A stretch of 64,000 bases of DNA from Brevibacillus choshinensis (GTDB taxonomy: Bacteria > Bacillota > Bacilli > Brevibacillales > Brevibacillaceae), in contig NZ_CP069127.1 of the NCBI RefSeq assembly GCF_016811915.1, positions 212,501 through 276,500 on the forward strand. Direction: 5' to 3'. The notes under the pieces are model-generated. The model searched no databases and was not told where the DNA came from. It saw only the letters and a list, made by a program, of their open reading frames with translations. The position numbers were made by a program, and so were the translations under genes. Positions 30,009 to 40,758 of this stretch are shown piece after piece (the first letter of the stretch is position 1; each line of letters starts with the position of its first letter).

Positions 30009-33000
30009 GTGATAGACGTGAACAACTTCGAATATATGAAGATCGGCTTGGCTTCCCCCGATAAGATCCGTTCGTGGTCTTTCGGGGAAGTCAAAAAGCC
30101 GGAAACGATCAACTACCGTACACTCAAACCGGAAAAAGACGGCTTGTTTTGTGAACGCATCTTTGGACCGACCAAAGACTGGGAGTGCCATTGCGGTAAA
30201 TACAAACGTGTTCGCTATAAAGGTGTAGTGTGCGATCGTTGCGGCGTGGAAGTGACTCGCGCCAAAGTACGTCGTGAGCGTATGGGGCACATTGAGCTGG
30301 CTGCCCCAGTTTCTCACATCTGGTACTTCAAAGGGATTCCGAGCCGTATGGGTCTGGTTCTCGACATGTCTCCTCGTTCCCTCGAAGAAGTGATTTACTT
30401 TGCTTCTTATGTGGTTACGGATCCAGGAGACACTCCTCTCGATAAAAAGCAGCTGCTCTCCGAAAAAGAGTACCGCAACTATCGTGAGAAGTACGGCCAC
30501 TCTTTCCAGGCGATGATGGGTGCAGAAGCGATCAAGCGTCTGCTCGCAGAAATCGATCTGGATAAAGATGTGGAAACGCTGAAAGAAGATCTGAAAACGG
30601 CTCAAGGACAACGTCGCAACCGTGCGATCAAACGTCTGGAAGTACTCGAGGCTTTCCGCAACTCCGGCAACAACCCGGATTGGATGGTTCTGGATGTATT
30701 GCCAGTGATTCCGCCGGAGCTTCGTCCGATGGTTCAATTGGATGGTGGTCGTTTCGCTACCTCCGACCTGAACGATCTGTACCGCCGTGTGATCAACCGT
30801 AACAATCGTCTGAAGCGCCTGCTCGAGCTGGGTGCTCCTGACATCATCGTGCAAAACGAAAAGCGGATGCTGCAGGAAGCGGTAGACGCGCTTATCGATA
30901 ACGGTCGTCGTGGACGTCCGGTAACAGGACCAGGTAACCGTCCTCTGAAATCCCTCAGCCACATGCTGAAAGGGAAACAAGGTCGCTTCCGTCAAAACCT
31001 GCTCGGTAAACGTGTAGACTACTCCGGTCGTTCCGTTATCGTAGTAGGTCCAAACCTGAAGATGTATCAGTGCGGTCTGCCAAAAGAAATGGCACTGGAG
31101 CTCTTCAAGCCGTTCGTGATGAAAGAGCTGGTGGCAAAAGGCCTCGCTCACAACATCAAGAGCGCTAAGCGCAAGGTAGAACGCGTTCAGCCTGAAGTTT
31201 GGGACGTTCTCGAAGATGTCATTCGCGAGCATCCAGTTCTGTTGAACCGCGCCCCCACCTTGCACCGTCTGGGTATCCAGGCGTTCGAACCAGTATTGGT
31301 CGAAGGTCGCGCGATCCGTCTGCATCCACTTGTATGTACCGCATACAACGCGGACTTTGACGGTGACCAAATGGCTGTTCACGTTCCGTTGTCCGCAGAG
31401 GCGCAAGCAGAAGCACGCATCCTCATGCTGGCAGCTCAAAATATCTTGAACCCGAAAGACGGTAAGCCAGTAGTTACGCCATCCCAGGACATGGTGCTTG
31501 GTTCCTACTACCTCACACTGGAGCGCGAAGGCGACCGTGGCGAGGGTACCGTTTACCGTGATCCGCACGATGCAATTGCTGCGTACCAGCAAGGCTTCGT
31601 GAGCCTGCAGACTCGCATTGCCATTCCGGCGAAGAGCTTGAAGAAAACAAGCTTCACTGAGCGCCAACAGAACGCGCTTCTCGTCACTACTGTCGGGAAA
31701 GTCATCTTTAACGAGATCTTCCCTCCAGAGCTGCCGTTCATTAACGCTCCGACGAAGTCCAACCTGCAAAACATGGTTCCGGATGAGTACTTTATTTTCG
31801 AAAAAGGTACCAATGTGACGGAGTTTGTCAAAGCTCTTCCAGATCCGGGTGCTGTGAAAAAAGGCTTCCTGGGTACGATCATCTCCGAGTGCTTCCGTCG
31901 CTTCGGCACGATGAAAACGTCCATGATCCTCGACAAAATCAAAGAGCTCGGCTTTACGTATTCCACGAAAGCCGGTATCACGATTGCCGTTGCGGACATT
32001 GCCGTACCAGGGAAGAAGAAAGACATCCTCGACGAAGCCGATCAAAAGGTTGCGACTGTCATGACGCAATTCCGTCGCGGTCTGATCACCGAAGACGAGC
32101 GCTATGACCGCGTTATCTCCATCTGGTCCAAAGCCAAAGATGAAGTAACCGAAGTGTTGATGAAGTCGATGGATAAGTTCAATGCGATCTTCATGATGGC
32201 GAACTCCGGTGCCCGTGGTAACGTATCCCAGATCACTCAGCTGGCTGGTATGCGCGGTCTGATGGCAAACCCATCCGGTCGAATCATCGAGTTGCCGATT
32301 AAATCGAACTTCCGTGAAGGTCTGACCGTTTTGGAGTACTTTATCTCCACGCACGGTGCGCGGAAAGGTCTCGCCGATACGGCACTGCGTACTGCGGACT
32401 CGGGTTACCTGACTCGTCGTCTCGTAGACGTTGCCCAAGACGTGATCGTCCGCGAAAAAGATTGCGGAACCGATAAAGGGATTCGTGTTACAGCAATCAA
32501 GGATGGTAAGGAAGAAATCGAGAAGCTGTCTGACCGTCTGGTTGGACGTACATGCTTCGAGACACTCCGCCACCCTGAAACCAAAGAAGTCATCGTTGGC
32601 CGCAACGAGGAAATTTCCGAAGAAGTGGCTGAGTATATCGAGAAAGTCGGTATTACCGAAGTTTACATCCGTAACGTATTGGCTTGCCGCACCAGCCATG
32701 GTGTCTGCAAACTTTGCTACGGACGCAACCTGGCGACAGGAGCCGAAGTGGAAGTTGGGGAAGCAGTCGGTATTATCGCTGCTCAATCCATTGGTGAGCC
32801 GGGTACCCAGCTGACCATGCGTACCTTCCATACCGGTGGGGTTGCGGGAGACGACATCACCCAAGGTTTGCCGCGTATTCAAGAGCTTTTCGAAGCGCGC
32901 AATCCAAAAGGTCAGGCTGTCATCTCCGAGATCGACGGGGAAGTATCCGACATTCGCGAAGGCAAAGACCGTCGTGAAATCGAAGTGCGCGGGGAAGCAG

Positions 33001-33635
33001 AAAGCAAGGTGTATGCTGCTCCATACGGCGCTCGCATCAAGGTATCTGTCGGTGCCAAGCTGAATGCCGGGGATGAGCTCACCGAGGGTTCTGTTGACCC
33101 GAAAGAAATGCTGAAAGTTCGCGGCATGCGCGGCGTTTCCAACTACATCCTGCAAGAGGTGCAAAAAGTGTACCGTATGCAAGGGGTAGAAATTAACGAC
33201 AAGCACGTCGAGGTTATGATTCGCCAGATGCTCCGCAAACTGCGTGTCATCGACAGCGGCGATACCGATCTCTTGCCAGGCTCTTACGTAGAAGTACCAG
33301 AGTTCGAGCAAGCGAACGCAAAAGTGTTGATCGAAGGAAGAAACCCAGCAGTAGGTCGTCCGGTTCTTTTGGGGATTACCAAAGCATCCCTGGAAACCGA
33401 CTCCTTCCTGTCGGCAGCATCCTTCCAAGAAACGACACGTGTTCTTACCGATGCAGCGATCAAAGGAAAAGTGGACCGCCTGCTAGGTCTGAAAGAGAAC
33501 GTAATTATCGGGAAACTGGTACCAGCTGGTACAGGTATGTCCCGTTACCGCAATATCAAAGTAGCAAGTCAAGTGGATTACGAAGCAGAACTGGAAGCGC
33601 TGAATGCGCAGCAAGAAGCAGTTTCGGTAGAGTAA
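30009..33635 (+). CDS. rpoC: DNA-directed RNA polymerase subunit beta'
   Basis: A 1208-residue subunit. The N-terminal zinc site uses CHCG and CDRCG near residues 60-78. The catalytic magnesium loop NADFDGDQM lies near 448-456. The second zinc site spans CGTDKG to [13 protein letters not shown] around 818-905, and the trigger-loop region follows the [16 protein letters not shown] segment. GTG start with GGGAGGT upstream, giving the same N terminus (DVNNFEYM) as Bacillus. It is cotranscribed with rpoB and ends in a strong terminator. Confidence 0.98.
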   Translation: MIDVNNFEYMKIGLASPDKIRSWSFGEVKKPETINYRTLKPEKDGLFCERIFGPTKDWECHCGKYKRVRYKGVVCDRCGVEVTRAKVRRERMGHIELAAPVSHIWYFKGIPSRMGLVLDMSPRSLEEVIYFASYVVTDPGDTPLDKKQLLSEKEYRNYREKYGHSFQAMMGAEAIKRLLAEIDLDKDVETLKEDLKTAQGQRRNRAIKRLEVLEAFRNSGNNPDWMVLDVLPVIPPELRPMVQLDGGRFATSDLNDLYRRVINRNNRLKRLLELGAPDIIVQNEKRMLQEAVDALIDNGRRGRPVTGPGNRPLKSLSHMLKGKQGRFRQNLLGKRVDYSGRSVIVVGPNLKMYQCGLPKEMALELFKPFVMKELVAKGLAHNIKSAKRKVERVQPEVWDVLEDVIREHPVLLNRAPTLHRLGIQAFEPVLVEGRAIRLHPLVCTAYNADFDGDQMAVHVPLSAEAQAEARILMLAAQNILNPKDGKPVVTPSQDMVLGSYYLTLEREGDRGEGTVYRDPHDAIAAYQQGFVSLQTRIAIPAKSLKKTSFTERQQNALLVTTVGKVIFNEIFPPELPFINAPTKSNLQNMVPDEYFIFEKGTNVTEFVKALPDPGAVKKGFLGTIISECFRRFGTMKTSMILDKIKELGFTYSTKAGITIAVADIAVPGKKKDILDEADQKVATVMTQFRRGLITEDERYDRVISIWSKAKDEVTEVLMKSMDKFNAIFMMANSGARGNVSQITQLAGMRGLMANPSGRIIELPIKSNFREGLTVLEYFISTHGARKGLADTALRTADSGYLTRRLVDVAQDVIVREKDCGTDKGIRVTAIKDGKEEIEKLSDRLVGRTCFETLRHPETKEVIVGRNEEISEEVAEYIEKVGITEVYIRNVLACRTSHGVCKLCYGRNLATGAEVEVGEAVGIIAAQSIGEPGTQLTMRTFHTGGVAGDDITQGLPRIQELFEARNPKGQAVISEIDGEVSDIREGKDRREIEVRGEAESKVYAAPYGARIKVSVGAKLNAGDELTEGSVDPKEMLKVRGMRGVSNYILQEVQKVYRMQGVEINDKHVEVMIRQMLRKLRVIDSGDTDLLPGSYVEVPEFEQANAKVLIEGRNPAVGRPVLLGITKASLETDSFLSAASFQETTRVLTDAAIKGKVDRLLGLKENVIIGKLVPAGTGMSRYRNIKVASQVDYEAELEALNAQQEAVSVE

Positions 33636-33640
33636 TCTAG

Positions 33641-33686
33641 GGAAAGCGCCCATGCATGAGCGTGGGCGCTTTTCCAAATCTTTTTC
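33641..33686 (+). terminator. Intrinsic terminator after rpoC
   Basis: GGAAAGCGCCCA pairs with TGGGCGCTTTTCC, with a 10-base loop, followed by AAATCTTTTTC. It isolates rpoBC from the str operon. Confidence 0.8.
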
Positions 33687-33711
33687 TGCAAAAAAAATAG
33701 TAGTCGGGCCG

Positions 33712-33740
33712 TTGACATTCGAAAGCCCACCTGATATTAT
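33712..33740 (+). promoter_or_regulatory. Sigma-A promoter of the L7Ae-rpsL-rpsG-fusA-tuf group
   Basis: A perfect TTGACA (33712-33717) and TATTAT (33735-33740) are spaced by 17 bases, and the L7Ae-like gene starts 45 bases later. No terminator separates that gene from rpsL, so this promoter probably serves the str operon. Confidence 0.88.
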
Positions 33741-33784
33741 ATTCAAGTGTGCCTGACATCTGTACTTTGGAGGATATGAGAATC

Positions 33785-34039
33785 ATGTCTTATGAAAAAG
33801 TAGAGCGGGCCAAGGAGTTAACGATCGGTATCAAGCAAACGATTAAAGCTGTAGAACACCAACAGGTAGAAGCAGTTTACATCGCAATTGATGCTGACAA
33901 GCGTTTGACCCAAAAAGTCGAGCTCCTTTGCAAAGAGAAGGGTGTTCCAGTCATTCATGTAGATTCCATGCGTCGTTTAGGCAAAGCGTGCGGAATTGAA
34001 GTGGGAGCGGCTACGGCTGCGATTAAAAAAAGTGGTTAA
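33785..34039 (+). CDS. rplGB: L7Ae/L30e-family RNA-binding protein (YbxF type)
   Basis: An 84-residue single-domain L7Ae protein. LGKACGIEVGAATAAI near 63-78 is the family signature that recognises kink-turns. The B. subtilis homologue binds K-turn RNA and associates with ribosomes during growth. The ATG at 33785 is chosen because GGAGG lies 11 bases before it; the ATG at 33776 is only 2 bases from that site. The protein then starts MSYEKV as in relatives. It lies between rpoC and rpsL, as in Bacillus. Possible targets include K-turn riboswitches or leader RNAs. Confidence 0.93.
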   Translation: MSYEKVERAKELTIGIKQTIKAVEHQQVEAVYIAIDADKRLTQKVELLCKEKGVPVIHVDSMRRLGKACGIEVGAATAAIKKSG

Positions 34040-34159
34040 CGATGTTTTTGTCCGTGTTTACACGTTGCGTAGGTTTGGACAAGGACTTTCTATTTGACCA
34101 AAAATGACTCACCTGGATCTGTGGTCTTGAGATTGGGTATTAAGAAGGGAGGTAACATC

Positions 34160-34603
34160 ATGCCTACAATTAACCAATTGGTACGTAAAGGTCGCGAGGA
34201 TAAGGTTGTGAAGTCGAAGTCCCCAGCTCTTCAAAAAGGGTACAACAGCTTCAAGAAAAGCCAAACCAACCAAAGCTCTCCTCAAAAACGTGGTGTTTGC
34301 ACCCGTGTAGGTACCATGACTCCGAAAAAACCAAACTCCGCGTTGCGTAAATACGCTCGTGTGCGTTTGACTAACGGTATCGAGGTAACAGCTTACATCG
34401 GTGGTATTGGCCACAACCTGCAAGAGCATAGCGTCGTGCTTGTGCGCGGCGGTCGTGTAAAAGACTTGCCAGGGGTACGCTACCATATCGTCCGTGGTGC
34501 TCTTGACACTGCTGGTGTGAACAACCGTAAACAAGGTCGTTCCAAGTACGGTACTAAACGTCCAAAACCAGGTCAAGCAGCTGCAGCAGCGAAAAAGAAA
34601 TAA
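34160..34603 (+). CDS. rpsL: 30S ribosomal protein S12
   Basis: A 147-residue decoding-centre protein. The loop [11 protein letters not shown] carries the lysine linked to streptomycin response, and [13 protein letters not shown] holds the second. PNSA reaches the A-site codon. The C terminus has an alanine-lysine extension (QAAAAAKKK) longer than in B. subtilis. ATG at 34160 is set by AAGGGAGGT 9 bases upstream; a longer frame starting at 34094 has no site. First large gene of the str operon. Confidence 0.97.
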   Translation: MPTINQLVRKGREDKVVKSKSPALQKGYNSFKKSQTNQSSPQKRGVCTRVGTMTPKKPNSALRKYARVRLTNGIEVTAYIGGIGHNLQEHSVVLVRGGRVKDLPGVRYHIVRGALDTAGVNNRKQGRSKYGTKRPKPGQAAAAAKKK

Positions 34604-34656
34604 GAAAACGCCCGTGAGTTGGCGTGAATTGATAACGAAAAGAAGGAGGGAATACG

Positions 34657-35127
34657 ATGCCTCGTAAAGGTCCTGTAACCCGTCGTGACGTGCTGCCTGA
34701 CCCTATTCACAACAGCAAACTGGTTACTCGTTTGATTAACCGTCTGATGTTGGATGGTAAGCGCGGTGTAGCACAGAACATTCTCTACAACGCATTTGAC
34801 ATCATCCAGGAGCGCACAGGTCGCAACCCGATGGAAGTTTTCGAAGAAGCACTGAAAAACGTAATGCCTGTACTGGAAGTAAAAGCTCGCCGTGTAGGTG
34901 GTGCTAACTACCAAGTACCAATCGAAGTAAAACCGGAGCGCCGCACCACTCTTGGTCTGCGTTGGATGGTTAACTACTCCCGTAACCGCGGTGAGAAAAC
35001 CATGGAACAACGCCTGGCTAACGAGATCATGGATGCTGCTAACAACACCGGTGCAGCAGTGAAAAAGCGTGAAGACACGCACAAGATGGCTGAAGCGAAC
35101 AAAGCGTTTGCTCACTATCGTTGGTAG
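34657..35127 (+). CDS. rpsG: 30S ribosomal protein S7
   Basis: A 156-residue primary binder that nucleates assembly of the 30S head and lines the E-site exit. [15 protein letters not shown] at the N terminus and [14 protein letters not shown] near 77-90 are conserved rRNA contacts. The beta-hairpin and C-terminal helix ([17 protein letters not shown]) are complete. AAGGAGGG precedes the ATG. It follows rpsL by 53 bases and precedes fusA. In E. coli S7 represses the str operon; no clear target structure is identified here. Confidence 0.97.
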   Translation: MPRKGPVTRRDVLPDPIHNSKLVTRLINRLMLDGKRGVAQNILYNAFDIIQERTGRNPMEVFEEALKNVMPVLEVKARRVGGANYQVPIEVKPERRTTLGLRWMVNYSRNRGEKTMEQRLANEIMDAANNTGAAVKKREDTHKMAEANKAFAHYRW

Positions 35128-35198
35128 GAAATTGAATCGGGTGTCCGCATTGGATGCCCGTTTATTCAAAAACACGAGTATGGAAGGAGCATACCTGA

Positions 35199-37277
35199 AT
35201 GGCTCGCGAGTTCTCTTTGCCGAATACGCGTAATATCGGTATCATGGCTCACATCGATGCTGGTAAGACGACAACGACTGAGCGTATTCTGTTCTACACC
35301 GGTCGCGTTCACAAGATTGGTGAGGTGCACGAAGGTGCAGCTACCATGGACTGGATGGAACAAGAGCAAGAGCGCGGTATCACCATCACTTCGGCTGCTA
35401 CTACTGCTCAATGGAATGGTCATCGAATCAACATCATCGATACACCAGGCCACGTAGACTTCACTGTAGAAGTTGAGCGCTCCCTGCGCGTTCTTGACGG
35501 TGCTGTAACCGTTTTTGACGCAAAAGGTGGCGTTGAGCCGCAAACCGAAACCGTATGGCGCCAAGCTGACCGTTATGGCGTACCGCGTATGTGCTACATC
35601 AACAAAATGGATATTCTGGGTGCTAACTTCGAAATGACCTTGGGCCAGATCAAAACTCGCCTGGGTGCAAATCCAGTAGCTATCCAATATCCAATTGGTG
35701 CAGAAGACCAATTCAAAGGCATGGTTGACCTGATCGAAATGAAGGCAATCGTGTACACCGATGACCTGGGCAAAACTTCTGACTCCACTGAAATCCCTGC
35801 TGATCTGAAAGAAAGATGTGAAGAGCTCCGCCTCGCATTGGTTGAAGCAGCAGCAGAACAAGACGAAGAGCTCATGATGAAGTACTTGGAAGGCGAAGAG
35901 CTGACCAACGACGAAATCCGTGCTGCTTTGCGTAAAGGTACCATCGAGTGCAAACTGACTCCTGTAATGTGCGGTTCTTCTTACCGCAACAAAGGCGTTC
36001 AGCCTATGCTCGATAACGTAGTAACCTATCTGCCATCTCCGGTAGATATCCCAGCAATCAAAGGTACTTTGCCTGACTCTGAAGACGAAGTTGAACGTCC
36101 TGCTGACGACAACGGTCCGTTCTCTGCTCTTGCATTCAAGATCATGACTGACCCGTACGTAGGCCGTCTGACTTTCTTCCGCGTTTACTCTGGCGTACTG
36201 AACTCCGGTTCTTACGTGCTGAACTCTACTAAAGGTAAACGTGAACGTGTAGGTCGTATCCTGCAAATGCACGCAAACCACCGCGAAGAGATCCAAACGG
36301 TTTACTCCGGTGACATCGCTGCCGCTGTAGGTTTGAAAGATACCACAACTGGTGACACTCTGTGCGATGAAAAGTCTCCTGTAATCCTGGAGTCCATGGA
36401 ATTCCCAGAGCCAGTTATCTCTGTTGCGATCGAACCAAAATCCAAAGCAGACCAAGACAAGATGGGTATCGGCCTGTCCAAGCTGGCTGAAGAGGATCCA
36501 ACGTTCCGTACGCGCACAGACGAAGAAACCGGTCAAACTATCATCTCCGGTATGGGTGAGCTTCACCTGGAGATCATCGTTGACCGTCTGAAACGTGAAT
36601 TTAAAGTCGAGTCGAACGTAGGTGCACCACAAGTTGCTTACCGCGAGACATTCCGCAAAGAAGCAAAAGTGGAAGGTAAATTCGTTCGTCAGTCCGGTGG
36701 TCGTGGTCAATACGGTCACGTTTGGGTGGAGTTCGCTCCTCTCGAACCAGGTCAAGGCTTCCAATTCGAGAACAAAATCGTCGGTGGTGTGGTACCGCGT
36801 GAATACATCCCTGCTGTTCAAGCAGGTATCGAAGAATCGATGAAAAATGGTGTTATCGCCGGCTTCCCGCTGGTTGATATCAAAGCTACTATCGTAGACG
36901 GTAGCTACCATGATGTCGACTCCTCCGAGATGGCATTTAAAGTAGCAGGTTCTCTCGCTTTGAAAGAAGCTGCGAAAAAATGTGGCGCTGTATTGCTCGA
37001 GCCAATCATGAAAGTAGAAGTTACTATGCCGGAAGAGTACATGGGCGACGTAATGGGCGACCTGAACTCCCGCCGCGGTCGTATCGAAGGTATGGAAGCT
37101 CGTGCTAACGCACAAGTAATCCGTGCAATGGTACCACTGTCCGAGATGTTCGGTTACTCCACAGTTCTTCGTTCCCGTACCCAAGGCCGTGGCGTTTACT
37201 CCATGGTGATCGACCACTACGAAGAAGTACCTAAATTCATCGCTGAAGAGATCGTTAAGAAATCCAAAGGCGAATAA
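35199..37277 (+). CDS. fusA: Elongation factor G
   Basis: A 692-residue translocase GTPase. G1 is [13 protein letters not shown] (about 16-28), G2 contains [10 protein letters not shown]3 is DTPGHVDF and G4 is NKMD. Domain IV, which enters the decoding site, holds the [11 protein letters not shown] segment near 505-515. It drives tRNA-mRNA movement after peptide transfer and ribosome recycling with RRF. GGAAGGAGC precedes the ATG. This is the housekeeping copy by position in rpsL-rpsG-fusA-tuf. Confidence 0.98.
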   Translation: MAREFSLPNTRNIGIMAHIDAGKTTTTERILFYTGRVHKIGEVHEGAATMDWMEQEQERGITITSAATTAQWNGHRINIIDTPGHVDFTVEVERSLRVLDGAVTVFDAKGGVEPQTETVWRQADRYGVPRMCYINKMDILGANFEMTLGQIKTRLGANPVAIQYPIGAEDQFKGMVDLIEMKAIVYTDDLGKTSDSTEIPADLKERCEELRLALVEAAAEQDEELMMKYLEGEELTNDEIRAALRKGTIECKLTPVMCGSSYRNKGVQPMLDNVVTYLPSPVDIPAIKGTLPDSEDEVERPADDNGPFSALAFKIMTDPYVGRLTFFRVYSGVLNSGSYVLNSTKGKRERVGRILQMHANHREEIQTVYSGDIAAAVGLKDTTTGDTLCDEKSPVILESMEFPEPVISVAIEPKSKADQDKMGIGLSKLAEEDPTFRTRTDEETGQTIISGMGELHLEIIVDRLKREFKVESNVGAPQVAYRETFRKEAKVEGKFVRQSGGRGQYGHVWVEFAPLEPGQGFQFENKIVGGVVPREYIPAVQAGIEESMKNGVIAGFPLVDIKATIVDGSYHDVDSSEMAFKVAGSLALKEAAKKCGAVLLEPIMKVEVTMPEEYMGDVMGDLNSRRGRIEGMEARANAQVIRAMVPLSEMFGYSTVLRSRTQGRGVYSMVIDHYEEVPKFIAEEIVKKSKGE

Positions 37278-37305
37278 TTGCAGGTACCGCTTTATCTTGA
37301 AACAG

Positions 37306-37354
37306 GAAAGGTTTACAATATTGAAGGGACAACCAATCGTAGGGTAAACCTTTC
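37306..37354 (+). repeat. 11-bp inverted repeat between fusA and tuf
   Basis: GAAAGGTTTAC (37306-37316) and GTAAACCTTTC (37344-37354) pair perfectly with a 27-base loop, inside the 118-base fusA-tuf gap and about 40 bases before tuf. There is a short TTC run but no strong U-tract. It may separate or stabilise the tuf message. Confidence 0.6.
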
Positions 37355-37395
37355 TTCAACACATATACCCTTATATATAAGGAGGCTTTTCTCTC

Positions 37396-38586
37396 ATGGC
37401 AAAAGCGAAATTTGAACGGAATAAACCACACGTTAACATCGGTACTATCGGTCACGTTGACCATGGTAAAACTACCCTGACTGCTGCTATTACAACTGTA
37501 TTGGCACAACAAGGTAAAGCACAAGCTATGAACTACGCTGCAATTGACGCTGCTCCAGAAGAAAAAGAGCGCGGTATCACAATCAACACTGCTCACGTTG
37601 AGTATGAAACTGACAACCGTCACTACGCTCACGTTGACTGCCCTGGTCACGCGGACTATGTGAAAAACATGATTACTGGTGCTGCTCAAATGGACGGCGC
37701 AATCCTGGTTGTATCCGCAGCTGATGGCCCTATGCCACAAACTCGCGAACACATCCTGTTGTCCAAACAAGTAGGTGTACCATACATCGTAGTATTCATG
37801 AACAAATGCGACATGGTAGACGATGAAGAGTTGTTGGAACTGGTTGAAATGGAAATCCGTGACCTGCTGTCCCAATACGACTTCCCAGGTGACGACACTC
37901 CAGTAATCAAAGGTTCTGCTAAAGAAGCTTTGGATAACCCAACTGGTGACTGGGCTAAGAAAATCGCTGAGTTGATGGACGCTGTTGACAGCTACATCCC
38001 AACTCCTGAGCGTGCAACTGACAAGCCTTTCCTGATGCCTGTAGAGGACGTGTTCACGATCACTGGTCGTGGTACAGTTGCTACTGGTCGCGTAGAGCGC
38101 GGTGTAGTTAAAGTTGGTGACCAAGTAGAAATCATCGGCTTGGCTGAAGAAACTAAAAACACAACTGTAACTGGCGTTGAGATGTTCCGCAAATTGCTGG
38201 ATTCCGCTCAAGCTGGTGACAACATCGGTGCTTTGCTGCGCGGTGTTGACCGTAAAGACATCGAGCGTGGACAATGCTTGGCGAAACCAGGTTCCGTTAA
38301 GCCTTACACCAAGTTCAAAGCAGAAGTTTACGTTCTGTCCAAAGAAGAAGGCGGACGTCACACTCCTTTCTTTGCTAACTACCGTCCACAATTCTACTTC
38401 CGTACAACTGACGTAACAGGTATCATCCAACTGCCAGAAGGCGTTGAAATGATCATGCCTGGCGACAACACTGAGTTCACTGTTGAACTGATCGCTCCAG
38501 TAGCGATGGAACAAGGTACTCGCTTCGCGATCCGCGAAGGTGGCCGTACAGTAGGCGCTGGCGTTGTAGCTTCCATCGAATCCTAA
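37396..38586 (+). CDS. tuf: Elongation factor Tu
   Basis: A 396-residue GTPase that delivers aminoacyl-tRNA to the A site. G1 is GHVDHGKTT (18-26), G3 DCPGHADY and G4 NKCDM; the effector threonine is in RGITINTAH. The domain II barrel shows [13 protein letters not shown], and domain III ends [17 protein letters not shown] precedes the ATG. It is separated from fusA by a 118-base gap with an inverted repeat and ends in a strong terminator. Codon use is highly biased. Confidence 0.98.
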   Translation: MAKAKFERNKPHVNIGTIGHVDHGKTTLTAAITTVLAQQGKAQAMNYAAIDAAPEEKERGITINTAHVEYETDNRHYAHVDCPGHADYVKNMITGAAQMDGAILVVSAADGPMPQTREHILLSKQVGVPYIVVFMNKCDMVDDEELLELVEMEIRDLLSQYDFPGDDTPVIKGSAKEALDNPTGDWAKKIAELMDAVDSYIPTPERATDKPFLMPVEDVFTITGRGTVATGRVERGVVKVGDQVEIIGLAEETKNTTVTGVEMFRKLLDSAQAGDNIGALLRGVDRKDIERGQCLAKPGSVKPYTKFKAEVYVLSKEEGGRHTPFFANYRPQFYFRTTDVTGIIQLPEGVEMIMPGDNTEFTVELIAPVAMEQGTRFAIREGGRTVGAGVVASIES

Positions 38587-38598
38587 TCGATTCATATA

Positions 38599-38632
38599 AA
38601 ACCCGACAACCTCGTGTTGTCGGGTTTTTTTA
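38599..38632 (+). terminator. Intrinsic terminator after tuf
   Basis: ACCCGACAAC pairs perfectly with GTTGTCGGGT around a 5-base loop, followed by TTTTTT. It ends the str operon. Confidence 0.93.
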
Positions 38633-38742
38633 TTTCATAACGATTATCGGATATATTCATAACCCCCATCAAAATGATTCAAACAGTATGGTGGAACGAA
38701 TGTGCTACAATACGATCATGATTTGGATGGGGGAAGACAGAG

Positions 38743-39678
38743 ATGAGAAGCAAAGAGCGCTTGTTGTTTTTCATGTTAGCGGGCGTAGTGATGCTTTGGG
38801 GGTTAAATGTCGTCATGGTCAAATATTTGACGACGTTTCCGCCGATGTATGTCGCAGCGATCCGCATGACGATTGCGGGAGTCATTTTGGCACCGATTAT
38901 TTATCAGTATCGAAAACAGCTTCGGATCGGCATGACGAATTGGTTTTTACTAGCAGGAGTGGGGGCGAGCTCGATCGCCATGCATCAAATCACGCTGGCA
39001 ACAGGCGTACAGTATACATCAGCAGGGAACGCCTCGCTGATACTTGGGTTGAATCCCTTGGCTACCGCGCTTTTGGCGATGCTGCTGCTTGGTGAGGGAA
39101 TGTCTTGGCGTAAAGGTCTGGGAATCGCGGTGGGATTTGCGGGTGTGCTGATTGTAGTGATATCCCAGCATGGCGGTATTCACATGAACGGCTGGGGAGA
39201 CGCCATCATGTTCTTCTCCATGCTGATGTATGTGACGGGTGGTTTGCTGATTCGAAAGCTCGCGCTGCGTGGAATACCCGTCTTGCTCATTACCGTCATG
39301 TCACAATGGTTCGGTATTTTATTCCTTTGGATCGCGGCGCTTTCCGTTCAACCGGCCTCCTACTATATCGGTTTAGAGGTAACTCCATTTCAGTGGCTGG
39401 TCATTCTGGCATCAGCCATCCTTTCGACGGCAATTGGTTCGGTGGGCTGGAATTACGGAATTCGACAATTGGGCGCGAGCAGAACGGCTGTGTTTTTGAA
39501 CGGAATGCCGATGGCCAGCCTGCTGTTTGCTGCACTGTTCTTGGGGGAGCGACTGCAGCTCGTCCACTTGCTGGCACTGCTCATGATTGTCGGTGGTGTC
39601 TATCTCGGCTCGCGAAATACGACGAAGCCAGCAGCTTCTCCGACAGTCATACCTTCGGATGTTACGACAAAAGCGTAG
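38743..39678 (+). CDS. EamA-family (DMT superfamily) transporter
   Basis: A 311-residue membrane protein with ten predicted hydrophobic segments arranged as two EamA repeats (about 10-140 and 155-290). The first repeat shows AGVVMLWGLNVVMVKY and the second LASAILSTAIGSVGWNYGIRQLG, with the usual LNGMPMASLLFAALFLGE ending. Family members export amino acids or metabolites, and the substrate cannot be told from sequence. A TACAAT -10-like box lies near 38706. GGGGGAAG precedes the ATG. It is an accessory gene placed between tuf and rpsJ and converges on the globin gene. Confidence 0.88.
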   Translation: MRSKERLLFFMLAGVVMLWGLNVVMVKYLTTFPPMYVAAIRMTIAGVILAPIIYQYRKQLRIGMTNWFLLAGVGASSIAMHQITLATGVQYTSAGNASLILGLNPLATALLAMLLLGEGMSWRKGLGIAVGFAGVLIVVISQHGGIHMNGWGDAIMFFSMLMYVTGGLLIRKLALRGIPVLLITVMSQWFGILFLWIAALSVQPASYYIGLEVTPFQWLVILASAILSTAIGSVGWNYGIRQLGASRTAVFLNGMPMASLLFAALFLGERLQLVHLLALLMIVGGVYLGSRNTTKPAASPTVIPSDVTTKA

Positions 39679-39699
39679 GGGGAGCCCCTACGCTTTTTA
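39669..39699 (+). terminator. Bidirectional terminator shared by the transporter and globin genes
   Basis: AAGCGTAGGGG pairs perfectly with CCCCTACGCTT across GAG. A T-run follows on the plus strand, and the reverse side reads into TTTTGTC. It overlaps the stop codons of both convergent genes. Confidence 0.85.
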
Positions 39700-40086
39700 T
39701 TGTTGTTCCCACTGATTGACCATGTGATGAGCGGTCAGTCTCAGTCTATCAAAAATGTGGTCGCGGATTTCTCCTTCGAGACCTGCCTGATCCATGGCTT
39801 TTTGCATGCAGGAGAGCCAAGCTTGGGCTTGTATCGTTCCGATGGGGAAGCGCATATGACGTGCTCTCAGCATGGGGTGGCCGTGGATATCGGAATAGAG
39901 GGTAGGTCCTCCGAGAAACTGCGTCAAAAATTGATATTGGCGCTCTTTTACCTCGGTGAAATCGTCCGGAAAGAGAGGTGCCAGATCCGGGTGCTGCTTC
40001 ACGTGATCGTAGAAAATATCGACAAGGCGAGCCAATGTATCTGCTCCGCCAATCATTTCATAAGGGGTGCGGTTGTCACCAGACAT
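39697..40086 (-). CDS. Truncated haemoglobin, group II (trHbO) type
   Basis: A 129-residue globin on the opposite strand to its neighbours. The helix-B region FYDHVKQHPDLAPLFP has the B10 tyrosine. LGGPTLYSDIHGHPMLRARHMRFPIG near 58-83 carries the proximal His of helix F, followed by the helix-G tryptophan (QAWLSCM), as in Bacillus YjbI. Such proteins bind oxygen or NO and are linked to oxidative or nitrosative stress. AGGAGGAAATG precedes the ATG on the minus strand. It shares a terminator with the transporter, with no functional link evident. Confidence 0.9.
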   Translation of the reverse strand: MSGDNRTPYEMIGGADTLARLVDIFYDHVKQHPDLAPLFPDDFTEVKERQYQFLTQFLGGPTLYSDIHGHPMLRARHMRFPIGTIQAQAWLSCMQKAMDQAGLEGEIRDHIFDRLRLTAHHMVNQWEQQ

Positions 40087-40285
40087 CAGTCATTTCCTCC
40101 TTTGTGTGACTAGTCCATCCATAGTATAACGTGTTCCTTCTATTATAGATAGTTTCAAACAGCAAAGCCGCAGTTGGCAACCAATCCCGCTTGCTATTCT
40201 ACCGTGTTCTCTGTAATATGTTCAGAGTGAGTTGGTTGCGCATGACTCGCTTGTACAAAAAAAGTACGGGAGCCTAAGAAAAAAC

Positions 40286-40314
40286 TTGCGTTGCCCAATG
40301 CTTTTTAGTACAAT
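40286..40314 (+). promoter_or_regulatory. Sigma-A promoter of the S10 operon
   Basis: TTGCGT (40286-40291) and TACAAT (40309-40314) are 17 bases apart, giving a leader of about 130 bases before rpsJ. This lies in the 363-base gap after the globin gene. The remainder (40087-40285) holds the AT-rich upstream region of the globin gene and an 8-bp inverted repeat, GCAACCAA (40177-40184) with TTGGTTGC (40232-40239), of unknown meaning. Confidence 0.78.
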
Positions 40315-40324
40315 AGTGAATGTT

Positions 40325-40390
40325 GGTCATGGACTTGCGATGATGTGGGAGGTTGCTGACACACCCGGCCCCTTTGCCATGACCGGGGTG
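40325..40390 (+). other. rpsJ leader RNA with overlapping alternative pairings
   Basis: GGTCATGG (40325-40332) can pair with CCATGACC (40377-40384) as a perfect 8-bp helix. The last two bases of the latter are also needed for a GC-rich hairpin, CACCCGG (40362-40368) with CCGGGGTG (40383-40390). The two stems compete, which is the layout of a regulatory leader. No U-tract follows. Confidence 0.45.
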
Positions 40391-40422
40391 CAGGATATTT
40401 CCACGGAGAAATGTCTGTTTAG

Positions 40423-40758
<336 letters not shown>

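Noticed and set aside
26488..33428. Antisense frames of 1131 and 1242 codons over rpoB and rpoC
   Set aside because: Same effect of biased codon use. They follow the sense gene boundaries and encode low-complexity, His/Phe/Gln-rich proteins without motifs.
35166..38595. Antisense frames of 683 and 446 codons over fusA and tuf
   Set aside because: Shadow frames of highly biased genes. No start signals and no family resemblance.
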